A stretch of 64,000 nucleotides of DNA from Adiantum capillus-veneris (lineage: Eukaryota; Streptophyta; Polypodiopsida; Polypodiales; Pteridaceae): positions 109,507,141-109,571,140 of the forward strand of contig CM043942.1 in NCBI GenBank assembly GCA_014529385.2, read 5' to 3'. Positions 22,499 to 32,147 of this stretch are shown in pieces. Within the stretch, counting starts at the first letter, position 1; every line of letters begins with the position of its first letter. The notes beneath the pieces are model-generated. The model was not told the origin of the DNA, did no database searches, and saw only the letters and a list, made by a program, of their open reading frames with translations. The position numbers and the translations under genes are program-made.

Positions 22499-23476
22499 AT
22501 GTCACGTGACACATCCAACCCTATGTATCCGTGGACAAGCTACAGCATAACAGGGTTTAGTCAGTCCAGCCAGTCTAGATTAGGAGTGATCTGGCACTTT
22601 TGTGAGTCTATTCGTAGACCGTGCATGCCCAGTCACTCAGTATAGATGCATATTCTCTGGTTGCACACATCATGATCATAAGCATTCCCATCAGAATCCA
22701 TTAGAATCAGTTAGGGGATTTTTCCAATGCAGTTAGCCTATTTTACCTATTTTTGACATTTTTCACTTATTACTTTTTGTGACTTTTGTTGGAAAGTAGG
22801 TAGGGCAAATTGGGTAAGAAAATATATAAGCAAACCAAGGTTAGCCCCAAACAGCACATGAGCCAAGAGAACAGCAGGCCATTGGCGACAGGTCCTCCCC
22901 TCTCTTAGTAAGAACCACCAAGCAACCTTTGCCTTGGCGTTTTTCCCATCCCTCAGCCCTGGCGGTTTTGTTGCATCATCGCAAGCCTTTGCCCTTGGTG
23001 ATTTCAGCGTATACCGCACAGCTTCACCCCCTTGCATACAACGTTTTCAACATAGCCAGCAGGACTGCCAATTCAGTGTTTTCAGCAGCAGATAAACCTG
23101 CCTTTTCAGCCCTAAAACATAGCAGTCATCGGCGTTTTCATCAAAGGATAATCAGCGTTTTTTGCAGCCTAAATTCAGCCTCGAATTCCAGCGTTTTACT
23201 TGCAGCAGAATTCAGCAGTGAGCGTTTTTGGACAGCAGTTAGATCCACACAGTTTTCAGCCCTATTGTCGTCCTGGCCATCTCGGTTGTCATCGTCGACA
23301 TAGCCTAGACTTGCATCAGTTTTCATGCATCATCATTGTACCCGTTTGTGCAATCAATCGTAGACCACTCTCGCCAACGAGAGTGGGGCCTTCAGAGGAG
23401 GGTTTTACAACGTCTCTGGTGTCGTATCTCTCTTCTCTCTATCTCTCAGTCTCATACACTTGCACGCACAGTATCC
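22499..23476 (+). repeat. LTR-B in plus orientation, end truncated
   Basis: Starts TGTCACGTGACACATCC directly after the purine tract AAAAAGGAGGGGA (22486-22498) and follows the LTR-B consensus to CACGCACAGTATCC, where it stops about 150 bases short of the usual end. A TATA-like ATATATAAG lies at about 22821. Orientation is opposite to the flanking B copies. It forms an inverted pair with 23479-24730. Confidence 0.85.
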
Positions 23477-23478
23477 AA

Positions 23479-24730
23479 TGTTAGGTGCAGCGGAATGAAT
23501 GTTCGCGCTTTGCTCAAGATGAGTGCTCCGAACTGTGCTCAAGGTTCCTTTTGTTCTAATGGAAGGTAGAGCCTTCCGTTCTTAATGAGAGAATGCTATG
23601 ATCACAAACAAAGTGAATGGACACTGTGCGTGCAAGTGTATGAGACTCACAGATAGAGAGAGAAGAGAGATACGACACCAGAGACGTTGTCAAACCCTCC
23701 TTCGAAGGCCCCACTCTCGTTGGCGAAAGTGGTCTAGTTATGATTGCACAATCTGGTACAAAGTGAATGCATGTGACTGATGCAAGTCTAGGCTATGTCG
23801 GCGATGACGACGGTGAGGACGAGACCGACCTAAGGGCTGAAATCTGCAATCTTTCTACTGCTGTCCAACACGCTATGGGCTGAAATCTGCGACTAGTCCA
23901 AAAACGCTGATTTAGGGGCTGTTTTCTGTGGATCTTTGCCGCTGAAAATCTGCAGGTTTAGGGCTGAAAATTGAGGTTCATTAAGACTAAAAACTTAGGT
24001 TTTTACCGGGCTGAATCTGCTACTCTTTAGGGCTGAATTGGCAGTCCTTTCATTGCTGGAAACGCTGCCTTGTATCTACTGAAACTGCAAAAACGCTAGG
24101 TCTATGAAGCTTCTCAAAAACGCTAGGTTGATGGGAACAAAAACGCTAGTCATCGAAAGTTCTGCTGGCGATGATGCTGATGAAAAAACGCTATGCACTG
24201 GGGTCTTCCGGGCGATGATGCTGAATGAAAACGCTAGGTCTGAGCTTGCTTCCGTCGCGGTGATCTGCTGATGAGAAAACGCTAGGGTTGATTCTTCTTG
24301 CTTGGAGGAAATCCACCAAGGGGTCTTGTTGGAGAAGTTGCGTGCTGAGCTTGGCTCCTGTTGCCTCTTCTGCCATTTAGTGCTAGTCTAGGTTTGCTTA
24401 TATACAAACTTACTCAATTTGCCCTAGCTACTTTCCAACAAAATTCACTTAAAAATAATAAGTGAAAAATGTCAAAAATAGGTAAAATAGGCTAAATGCA
24501 CTGGAAAATTCCCCTGACTGATTTTGATGGATTCTGATGGGAATGCTTATGATCATGTTGTGTGCAACCGAAGGATACGCATCTACACTAAGTGACTGGG
24601 CATGCACGGTCTACAAATAGACTCACAAAAGTACCAGATAACTTCTAAATCTAAACTGACTAGACTGACTGAACCCTGGTCATGTTGTAGCTTGTCCACA
24701 GACACGTAGGGTTGGATGTGTCACGTGACA
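23479..24730 (-). repeat. LTR-B, minus orientation, complete
   Basis: 1252 bp, TGTTAGGTGCAGCGG to TCACGTGACA in plus coordinates, followed by the reversed purine tract TCCCCTCCTTTTC. It has the densest AAAAACGCTAGG cluster (24091-24290). It is the 3' LTR of the fragment to its right. Confidence 0.9.
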
Positions 24731-25343
24731 TCCCCTCCTTTTCAAAGTGAGGTACTGGTACCGAACTGTATGGTGTCGAGGGAGATCACCAACAGCATCC
24801 GGAATCCTGAAAGGGACTCTTCGCCGGCCCACTGTGATGTGTGGGTCATGCGGTATTTGAACTTCATAAAGGTCTGCAACGCTTGCTTCTTTGGGCCGCG
24901 CCAAAAGCGACACAAAGTCTTTTGTGGCTCCTTCGATGCTTCAACTTCGTCTAGAGTCCTGCTTCTTTCCTCTTCAAGAATCTCCACGCTGAAAATTCCT
25001 AAAACCATTTCCAACACAACCATGAACATACCCAATCTATGTAAAGTGAGTGGAAAAAATCTTGTCTTCTCTAAAGACTGTGTATGCAATGTAGATGAAC
25101 ATAGAGACAGAGTCACAAACCGTTCATCAAACACATGCAAACAATGAGATCGGATCTTTTCTTTTTGATCGAGATCAATCAACTGTTGCAAATCACAATG
25201 GAAATGCCCATGCTTGGTGTTCATACTTTCATGTGCTCTTTCTACGAATGTGTCATGCCAAGCAAGAGACATGCGATGTGACTTCCTTGAATGCATACTT
25301 TTCAGCTTTTCATGAAAAATCCGCATACATTCGTGCTCATCCA
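24731..25343 (-). pseudogene. Family B pol 3' end, copy near 25 kb
   Basis: A minus-strand frame stays open through most of this block: MDEHECMRIFHEKLKSMHSRKS, SLAWHDTFVERAHESMNTKHGH, LEEERSRTLDEVEASKEPQ, RRGPKKQALQTFMKFKYR, WAGEESLSGF. It matches 19014-19700 almost throughout and confirms that this tail was coding in the ancestor. Function is as uncertain as for that copy; position suggests the integrase C-terminus. The upstream (right) edge is cut by an LTR-B fragment at 25344. Confidence 0.65.
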
Positions 25344-26037
25344 TGTTAGGTGCAGCGGAATGAATGTTTGCGCTTTGCTCAAGATGAGTGCTCCAAACTG
25401 TGCTCAAGGTTCCTTTTGTTCTTATGGAAGGTAGAGCCTTCCGTTCTTAATGAGACAATGCTATGATCACAAACAAAGTGAATGGACACTGCGTGCAAGT
25501 GTATGAGACTGAGAGATAAGAGAGAGAAGAGAGATACGACACCAGGGACGTAAAACCCTCCTCCGAAGGCCCCACTCTCGTCAGCGAGAGTGGTCTACTT
25601 ATGATTGCACAGTTTGGTACAATGGGAATGCATGAGACTGATGCAAGTCTAGGCTATGTTGACGACTACGATGGGGATGACCAGCCGACACTAGGGCTGA
25701 AATCTGCAATCTTTCTACTGCTGTCCAAAAACGCAATGGACTAAAATCTGCGACTAGTCCAAAACGCTGATTTGGGGGGCTGTTTCTGTGGGTCTTTGTC
25801 GCTGAAAATCTGCAGTTTTAGGGCTGAAAACTGATGGTCTATCCGGGCTGAATCTGCTATTCCTTTAGGGCTGAATCTGCAAGTTGTTCATTGCTGAAAA
25901 ACGCTGCAGGCTGAGGTATTCTGGCGGTGCAGATCTGATGAAAAAACGCCAGGCTGAGGATGCTTCCAAAACGCTAGGTGTTGTGGGATGTTGCGGGAAG
26001 ATCTGGTGCAAAAACGCCAAAGGGCTGGGCTTGCTGG
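25344..26037 (-). repeat. LTR-B fragment
   Basis: Starts cleanly at TGTTAGGTGCAGCGG and follows LTR-B to GGGCTTGCTGGCGATGG, then switches to family B leader sequence. About 500 bases of the usual LTR are missing, so this is a deletion or recombination join. Confidence 0.8.
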
Positions 26038-26359
26038 CGATGGGTTGAGTTCTACTCCTTTCCGCGGGTGCACCCCTTGGCGGCCTTGCACTCACACCAA
26101 GGTTGCTTTTTCCCACCTCACGTCGATTGGCCGGCCGCTAAGTGCACGGTCCGCTCTCAATGAGTGAAAAGAGACACAAGGGGAGGCTGGACAAGCCCTT
26201 CTTTCCTGGGATTCCTGTCACTCTTCAAAAACACGATTAGGAATCGACACGCCCAAGCGAACTTGGGTTCGTGCGACCTCAACAAGCAAAAAAAATTATT
26301 GTGATTCTTGTGGTTCTTTCCTTGAGTGATACAGAACACTGCCAAAGCTCTAATACCAA
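26038..26359 (-). other. Family B leader and primer-binding site
   Basis: Leader blocks as in the other copies, then GCTCTAATACCAA at 26347-26359, which on the minus strand reads TTGGTATTAGAGC: the tRNA-iMet primer site with one change. It abuts the LTR that starts at 26360, so this LTR is a true 5' LTR of a minus-strand B element whose gag is deleted. Confidence 0.75.
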
Positions 26360-27388
26360 TGTTGGGTGCTGGTCATGCCGTGCACTGCTTGCCTGTGCTC
26401 CTTGGTCTTCCTTCCTTTGTCTTCTGCTTCTTGCTAGCGCCCCATGGGCCACATATATAGGTGCATATAGGTGGGTCGAGCAACATCCTTCAGACTTCCA
26501 CGATTTATAATGCCAAAAGTCACTTATTAATAAATATGTGCAAGAGGTGGTTCATATGCACTTTGTGGGCAAAAAAGGGTTCACGCGGTGGAAAAAGTCA
26601 CAAGACGGGCACCACATGCCAATAGAAAAGAACAAACTAAGCAAACTTTTAACACTTCAATAACAATTGAACTGAAAGAGAGAGACGACACGTGACACGG
26701 AGCGGCAGAATTCCACCCAGAGAGTATTGGCCCCAAACCTTGGCGCCCCTTTCGATATTTCTTTATATTGCATCAACACAGTACAAGCCGGTACTCCAAA
26801 CTCTACACCTTCTCCAGGAAGCATGCCAAAGAATGAGCCCTAACCTCATATTTAAAGGCCCTTAGCCTGAAAAGCAGTTACAGTGAAAAGCCTTCAAAAC
26901 TCAAAAGCTTCTGGTCCAAAAAGCAAAGCCAAAAGCTATCAGCGTAATTTACGAAAATCCGTACAGCCTGCACGTCATCAACCAACGCAAAACGCGGGAA
27001 TCTGTACAGTCTGCCACGTCATCATGCCAACGCAATTTTCGAAAATATGCCACGTCATCAACAACTATGCAATTTTCAGAAATTTGTTGCTGCTTCCACT
27101 TCTTCTAGGGTTTAGGCCCCTCGGCCCACATCTGCAAGTTGGCTCCATTCTTTAGGCTTTGACACGTTAACAGTTTGTGACAGAAAACGCTCATGCTGGG
27201 TACTGATGATAATGCTAGTGATCATGGGTTGTGCAATCAGAGGAGAGGGTATACAGCTACTCTAAGTGCTTGGACATGCACGGCCTGCGTACAGGCTCAC
27301 AAGGGTGTCAGAGTCTTCCTAGGCTACCCAAACCCTAGAAGTAGGTCAGCTTGTCCACATGCACATAGGGTTAGATATGCACGTGACA
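26360..27388 (-). repeat. Diverged LTR-B 5' LTR, split by a solo LTR
   Basis: Starts TGTTGGGTGC and ends ATGCACGTGACA. The end part (27183-27388) keeps the LTR-B order: ATCATGGGTTGTGCAATCAG, GGACATGCACGGCCTGCG, AGCTTGTCCACATGCACATAGG. Without the solo LTR-S inside it, the LTR would be about 440 bp, shorter than other LTR-B copies, so it is a subfamily or internally deleted. A TATATATAGG box lies near 26450. Confidence 0.7.
26596..27182 (-). repeat. Solo LTR of family S inside LTR-B
   Basis: Flanked by GAAAA at 26591-26595 and 27183-27187, a perfect 5-bp target duplication. Reads AGTCACAAGACGGGC...CAGTTTGTGACA in plus coordinates, the S family in minus orientation; the first base is A instead of T. 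It keeps the block TTGGCGCCCCTTTCGATATTTC shared by S and F1 LTRs. It lacks the telomere-like arrays of other S copies. Confidence 0.9.
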
Positions 27389-27394
27389 CAATGA

Positions 27395-27512
27395 TAGTTC
27401 AAAATGTCGGTTTTTTGTTGGAAGTTTGTGGTTCTCCTCTCAAAGGATGTGATTTGATTTTTGGTATCAAGTGGTTTAAGGATTATAATCCACAAGTTAG
27501 TTGGAAAGAAAA
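27395..27512 (+). pseudogene. Family B protease fragment
   Basis: The frame MIVQNVGFLLEVCGSPLKGC then DLIFGIKWFKDYNPQVSWKENSL matches the GCDMILGIRWF...PLIDWEANTL part of the other B proteases. It runs into the CT microsatellite at 27513. The continuation, VKGAPPVILRCDTN and LSLPLISHS, is found at 28940 on the far side of the LINE. Confidence 0.8.
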
Positions 27513-27574
27513 CTCTCTCTCTCTCTCTCTCAAACCCTAAGCCTCCTAAGCCCTTCTCTGCGTCTCCCCCTGGG

Positions 27575-27579
<5 letters not shown>

Positions 27580-27642
<63 letters not shown>
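27580..27642. repeat. (CT)n microsatellite between duplicated 50-bp blocks
   Basis: An uninterrupted CT run of about 62 bases. It is flanked by two copies of a block starting CAAACCCTAAGCCTCCTAAG and ending CCTGGGCG (27531-27580 and 27643-27692), each preceded by CT repeats. The whole unit is a tandem duplication of the element's head. Confidence 0.95.
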
Positions 27643-27646
<4 letters not shown>

Positions 27647-28022
27647 CCCTAAGCCTCCTAAGCCCTTCTCTGCGTCTCCCCCTGGGCGAGGGCGGCCCTG
27701 TGGGGAGGCGTTAGTGTATGAGCTTCGCCCTCAGCCGAGCCCGACTCTCTGTCGCTTTCGCCCTACTATCGAACCCGCTCCACAGTTGGCCATTGAACTC
27801 GTCGAACCCGTTCCACAGGCCTAGTGTCGAACCCGTTCCACAGCTTACTGTCGAACCCATTCCACAGGCCTAGTGTCAACTTCAACCCCGTGTCGATCTG
27901 CTGCCGACTACATAAAGCCCTCAAGTTTTTTAATTAAACCAATAAACCCCTGTTCCCACAGAGCCCTAAGGTGTCAATACACAGAGCATCTTAAGGCCTA
28001 AGTCATTGTCTGAGTGCCTACC

Positions 28023-28772
28023 ATGGCGACTACTCGGGCTTCATCTCGAGGAAAACCCACATTCGCCGGGGTCGTAGCAACACCCCCAAAGGTGGACAGC
28101 ATGGTTCATCTTCGAAGTGAAGTTGAAAGACTTCGCAAGGAAAATGAAGATTTGAAGGAAAGACTCGTAGCCATCGAGTCTCGACTTAGCGCAGTGGAGA
28201 GCTCCAAGAAGGAAGAGATGGAACAGATAGAAATCAAGCTCAACAAAACAAAAACGGAGGTAGAAACCAAGGTCAAGACTCAAGTGCAAGATGCCGTCTT
28301 TCGCAAAGTCGAAGATCGTGTGGCGTCTACGCTACGCGAACGACAGCGACAAGATGACATCGCTCTCAATGTTCGCATTGGCGGACTTCCAAGCGACTGG
28401 CAAGGAGAGGGGGACCCCAAGTTCCACGAGTCTTTCGCTCGCATCCAAAGAACAACCCACATGGTACAATGGGATCCAGCAACAATCACCACTCTTGCTC
28501 ACGAGCATCGTACCAACCATGCAATCCTCACCTTCAAAACCAAAGCGGATCGAGTCCAGATCCTTGAGCAATCGAGGCTTCTCGAGGACACAAAAATCTG
28601 GTTTGCTGAAGATCTCACACCCACCCAACTCAAACAGAAGAAGGCCGAACTCCAAAAGATGCGAGAAGCGCGCATAGCAGGGAAATGGGCAGTTTATCGA
28701 GGAGGAAAATCCATCATCCAGGAGTTCCGAACTCCCAAATCGGCTCCCTCCCTATCACCTACCCCAACTTAG
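28023..28772 (+). CDS. L1-type ORF1 protein (coiled coil, RRM-like, CTD), 249 aa
   Basis: Start chosen at the ATG in ACCATGGCG, a strong plant context. Residues 1-22 are basic and disordered. Residues about 26-105 form a heptad-rich coiled coil (VHLRSEVERLRKENEDLKER). Residues about 112-185 resemble the RRM-like domain, opening with DIALNVRIGGLPSDW and closing with HAILTFKTKADRVQIL. Residues 186-235 match the L1 ORF1 C-terminal domain: IWFAEDLTPTQLKQKKAEL, then RGGKSII. In L1 this layout gives a trimeric RNA-binding chaperone that coats element RNA. The frame is fully open, which is striking among so many dead genes, and suggests a young or selected copy. Plant L1 ORF1 proteins more often carry an RRM with a CCHC knuckle; no knuckle is seen here. 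Confidence 0.85.
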   Translation: MATTRASSRGKPTFAGVVATPPKVDSMVHLRSEVERLRKENEDLKERLVAIESRLSAVESSKKEEMEQIEIKLNKTKTEVETKVKTQVQDAVFRKVEDRVASTLRERQRQDDIALNVRIGGLPSDWQGEGDPKFHESFARIQRTTHMVQWDPATITTLAHEHRTNHAILTFKTKADRVQILEQSRLLEDTKIWFAEDLTPTQLKQKKAELQKMREARIAGKWAVYRGGKSIIQEFRTPKSAPSLSPTPT

Positions 28773-28935
28773 GTCACTCCACCTTATCTTCAATTTTCCA
28801 CCTTCGATGGACCCTCAGTCCTTAACTGATATGTATCAGAAGGAATCTTTTGTAATGTTTTGTTTCTGGTCCCATAGGTCATATCTGACCTCCGTGGACG
28901 ATAATTCAATCTATCTATCTATCTCTCTCTCTCTC

Positions 28936-29640
28936 AGTTAAAGGAGCACCTCCCGTGATTCTTCGTTGTGACACGAACATTCTGTCTTTGCCATTGATCT
29001 CTCACTCATACTTTGAAAGAGGATAAAACACGCAGTCTCATAGTCTCTCTCACTACACAGTCCAACATTCTAGAAACAAATCAGTCATTGCATGAAAAGG
29101 AATCTCCTTTGTCATTCCTTCTCCTAAGCACGATACACATTTTGTGCATGATAGAGATGTGATTGTTTGTAAGGATCATCAAGCCTTCAAGTTGCTCAAT
29201 CTGTACCGAGTACACCTTGGAGTGACCGTCAAGCTAGATGGTTCTAGGGTTGTGAGCAATTTGGTGGTTCGATTGATTGTGTTTCTAGTGAAGCTAACCC
29301 AATTGTAGATACGATCAGTCACGCAGGACCGATCTTGGCTCTCGAGTTGAGATCCAAAGACCCCATTCGGGAAGTATTTTTGTTCGCATGAGTAGTCAAT
29401 ATGCATTGTTCGAGTCTCTCATTTGTGGCGGTCTCTTGTATTTTCATCACCGTCTTTATGTGTTACCTTTTCATAGGAATGCCATATTGCACGATGCACA
29501 TGATTTACTCACGGATGAGCACCGATGCATGAAAATCACTCTAGAAAATATAGAAATTTTGCATTTAAGGAATCCACAATGTTTCACGATAGTACGTCAT
29601 GTCAATCGGTTTTGCATGTTCATTCGATGCTACAAATCTA
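28936..29640 (+). pseudogene. Family B protease tail, RNase H end and pol 3' block
   Basis: VKGAPPVILRCDTN and SLPLISHSYFERG finish the protease region. PSPKHDTHFVHDRDVIVCKDHQAFKL then fuses the protease tail to the RNase H motif DHQALKW. The next bases, in another frame, give WSDRQARW, EQFGG and SSEANPIVDTISHAGPILALELRSKDP. The pol 3' block LLYFHHRLYVLPF, HDAHDLLTDEHRCMKITLE and RNPQCFTIVRHVNRF follows. Multiple frames are needed. Confidence 0.75.
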
Positions 29641-30110
29641 GAGGAGTAAAACAAGTTCTCTTCTTGGATGATGAAGATGAAGTTGACATAACTGACGAGT
29701 TTTTACTTGGTAGGAATGTGAATTTGAGAAGCATATGAACAACATTTCGCAGGTTAAAGAAGATGCAATTCAAGAAGTAAATATTGGGACACATGATAAA
29801 CCCAAACCTGTTAAGATTTGTGTGGATCTGAAAGAATATTTTTGGGTTGATCTTATAAAGTTTTTGATGGAGTTCATGGACGCGTTCGCATGGGGTTATT
29901 CAGACATGAAGGGTTTTAATCCCATATTTTACCAACATCGCATCAATTTGAAGAAGGATGCAGTTTCTACCAAGTAGACCACGTATTGCATGAATCCAAT
30001 TATGCTAAACAAGTAAAAGAGGAATTGGATAGATTGCTTATAGTTGCTTTTATAGTTCCAATTCAAAATCCGGAGTGGATCTCACCGATTGTTGTGGTAC
30101 CTAAAAAGAA
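29641..30110 (+). pseudogene. Tat-like gypsy pol fragment (linker and RT N-terminus)
   Basis: Different from families B, D and F1. FLDDEDEVDITDEFL then VNIGTHDKPKPVKICVDLKE and FLMEFMDAFAWGYSDMKGFN lead, after a stop at about 29975, into NYAKQVKEELDRLL, NPEWISPIVVVPKKN, the N-terminal fingers of RT. The FAW(G/S)Y-DM-G segment before RT is characteristic of Tat/Athila-type plant gypsy elements. The fragment ends abruptly at about 30110 against minus-strand gag. Confidence 0.75.
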
Positions 30111-30288
30111 CAAGAAGCTCAACCTTCAACCTCCTGTTCCGCAAATCATTAAACTGCTTCACAAAGGCATATACACTCTGATCATCAACCTGTATAAGTC
30201 CTTCAATGGAGTGACATACATCTGTTGGGTCCCTTACCTTCCTAAACCTCTCAAGGAAAGCCTTCTTGACCTTATGATAAGTCATCAT
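30082..30288 (-). pseudogene. Retroviral-type gag fragment
   Basis: Minus-strand frame reading KKAFLERFRKVRDPTDVCHS then IEGLIQVDDQSVYAFVKQFNDL, the pattern of the retrotransposon gag domain (AF..RF ... L..L.Q...SV..F...F). It lies head to head with the Tat-like RT fragment, joined near 30110, so two unrelated dead elements have been fused by rearrangement. Confidence 0.65.
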
Positions 30289-30299
30289 CTATGGAGGTT

Positions 30300-31038
30300 G
30301 ACATGATTTCAACCAAATTCAGTGATTTTTGAAGATTTTCTTCGTGTGTTGCAATTCATTTCTCAATTGGAGTGTCCAAACGTGTTACAACAACTCAAAT
30401 GTAAGTGATCCCTTGAGAATTTACAAGAACAGGCCCACTCAAAAGACCACCATGAAAACTAAGAAGCATCTGCCCTGGCATGGAATTACGGCACATGCCG
30501 ACCAATGCACTCCAAGAAAAAAGATTACCCCTTCACCAAATGATTCTTCAAAATCACAATTTTGAAGTGTATACACACCACAAAACAAGCGAGCTTCCAC
30601 AACTTACCTTACACCAAACTGCAAGCGAGCTGCCATATCCTGCACCCTGTGGGAAAGAGATTGTATCTCCCAGACCACAACTCCAAAAGAGATGCTTCCA
30701 AGCCTCAAAACTTCTCTACATATTCTCCAGAAAAAAAGTTTTGAAGACCACAAATTTTCAAATCTATGTGCCTCTATGTGCAAAATTGGCGCGAACGACA
30801 AGTTACCCTAGCACGACCACACGTAGGCAAGGCTAGTGGAGGGCAAAATACTGCATCAAAGAGCATGAAGGCACAAGAACCCAACACCTGCAACTTTCTA
30901 ATATTTGCTTGAACTTTTTTATGTTTGTACATGCTTTTAAGTCACATACAACTCATACTTCAAAAAACTCACTAACGGGCACTTATAGTAACCCGGCAGC
31001 TGGCACTGCACTAGAGACTTGCACTGCAAGTGTATGTG
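30300..31038. other. Unassigned stretch
   Basis: No coding, LTR edge or repeat recognised. ORFs here (up to 118 codons) are short and without motifs. It may be leader or gag remains of the minus-strand fragment to its left. Confidence 0.4.
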
Positions 31039-31588
31039 TGTAACAGACTTGGACCCTCCAAGTCTAGATTCTACTGCGGCACAACAAAGATTCACTTTAA
31101 AACAGTTCACAAAAGACGACACGGCCCAGCGTAGTTCCGTGCCAAGAGGTATTGGCCCCAAAGACTGGCGCCCCTTTCGATATTTCATTTTATATTAATC
31201 TATGTGCAAAGTACAAGACTCCGCGAGAACTCACACTCAGACTCTGCATCCAGATGCCCAGACTAATGAGGCCCTTGGACCTATTTATTCTTACAAGGGA
31301 TGCCCCAAAAGCAGAGCCCCAAAATCTCAAACTAAAAAGCTTCTTAATCTCAAAAGCAATTGTAATCCAAAAGCTGCCAAAATCAGCCAGCGTAATTTTC
31401 GAAAATCCGTACATTGCCACGTCAGCATGTCAACGAAAATTACGGCAAGCCGTACGTCAACCTGTCGGCGTGTTTTCTGCTGGCCTGCTACCACGTCAGC
31501 CTGTCGATGCATTTCACAAGGCTGTGCCAAGAGGGTGTGTGTGTCTCGAGGCCAATCCGAGGGCCAGCCATGTCACCAAATTGTGACA
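31039..31588 (-). repeat. LTR-F1 (3' LTR)
   Basis: 550 bp, TGTAACAGACTTGGAC...CAAATTGTGACA in plus coordinates, followed by the reversed purine tract TACCCTCCTCTTG. It holds the F1 core block (TTGGCCCCAAAGACTGGCGCCC) near 31151. Confidence 0.88.
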
Positions 31589-31602
31589 TACCCTCCTCTT
31601 GA

Positions 31603-32147
31603 AAGAATTGTAATCACCCTCGATTACGCCTGCAAAACAGACAGAGGCCATAAACTGTCTTAGTAGACACTGACTGTTAGTACCAACGCACTAAACACAA
31701 CACATCTAGCACTTGTACAAGACGACAATCACATCACCGAACATCACTTGACATCACATGACAAATCACATACAAATTCATTCCAAATCTTAGACCATGA
31801 TCAATCGGCAACGTATTTAGTAATCGCATCTAGATCCATTCACGGATGCCCGATTATCTAATCCTTATTGCAATCATGTCTATAGAGATTTATGAGACCG
31901 AAATGCTGCAGTCATATGGTTTTTTACAAATCAATCATTTTCATTTTCGGGAATTCCAGTTATAAACTCATACAGCAGAAACTACTCAGCCCTTTAGTAT
32001 CCCTGAAACCCAAAGGGGACATCAGTGACTCTATTCGAAAATTGGGTTAATCCGTTGACAAAGGAGCGGAGTGACTCCCCTCTTGTGCAAACCCGCTACA
32101 GTAGATTCACCCTCGCTCAAGTTGGGGTTCTATCGGAGTAGACTATG
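31603..32147 (-). other. F1 conserved 3' non-coding region
   Basis: About 550 bp between the pol stop and the purine tract, without an open frame. The same region is present at 46971-47550 and 60963-61558. It includes a segment reading GTTCGGTGATGTGATTGTC-like TGATGTC repeats and a CACAAGAGGGGAGTCACTCC-like block. Confidence 0.75.

Larger units (their letters stand above)
27513..28935 (+). mobile_element. ORF1-only LINE-derived retroposon (HAL1-like)
   Basis: A self-contained insert in the B protease: CT-rich head, duplicated 50-bp GC-rich 5' block, leader, one complete ORF1, 3' UTR and a tail of (TCTA)n then (TC)n at 28907-28935. No endonuclease or reverse transcriptase frame follows ORF1: only about 135 bases separate its stop from the tail. 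This is the organisation of mammalian HAL1 elements, which keep L1 ORF1 and depend on another LINE for RT. The target duplication cannot be told apart from the CT runs on both sides. Confidence 0.75.
27389..29640 (+). mobile_element. Family B fragment, copy 3, split by a LINE
   Basis: Plus-strand pieces in order: protease C-terminal part (27395-27512), inserted ORF1-only LINE, the rest of the protease and linker (28936-29150), the end of RNase H (29160-29330), then the pol 3' block (29340-29640). RT is absent. No LTRs are attached. The RNase H end keeps the DHQAFKL and SSEANPI blocks in broken frames, so the RT deletion here ends further upstream than in copies 2 and 4. Confidence 0.75.

Noticed and set aside
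27501-27824. Open frames of 60-110 codons rich in Leu-Ser across the CT runs (also 4585-4812 and 27346-27645 on the minus strand)
   Set aside because: They are translations of the (CT)n/(GA)n microsatellites with no protein motif.
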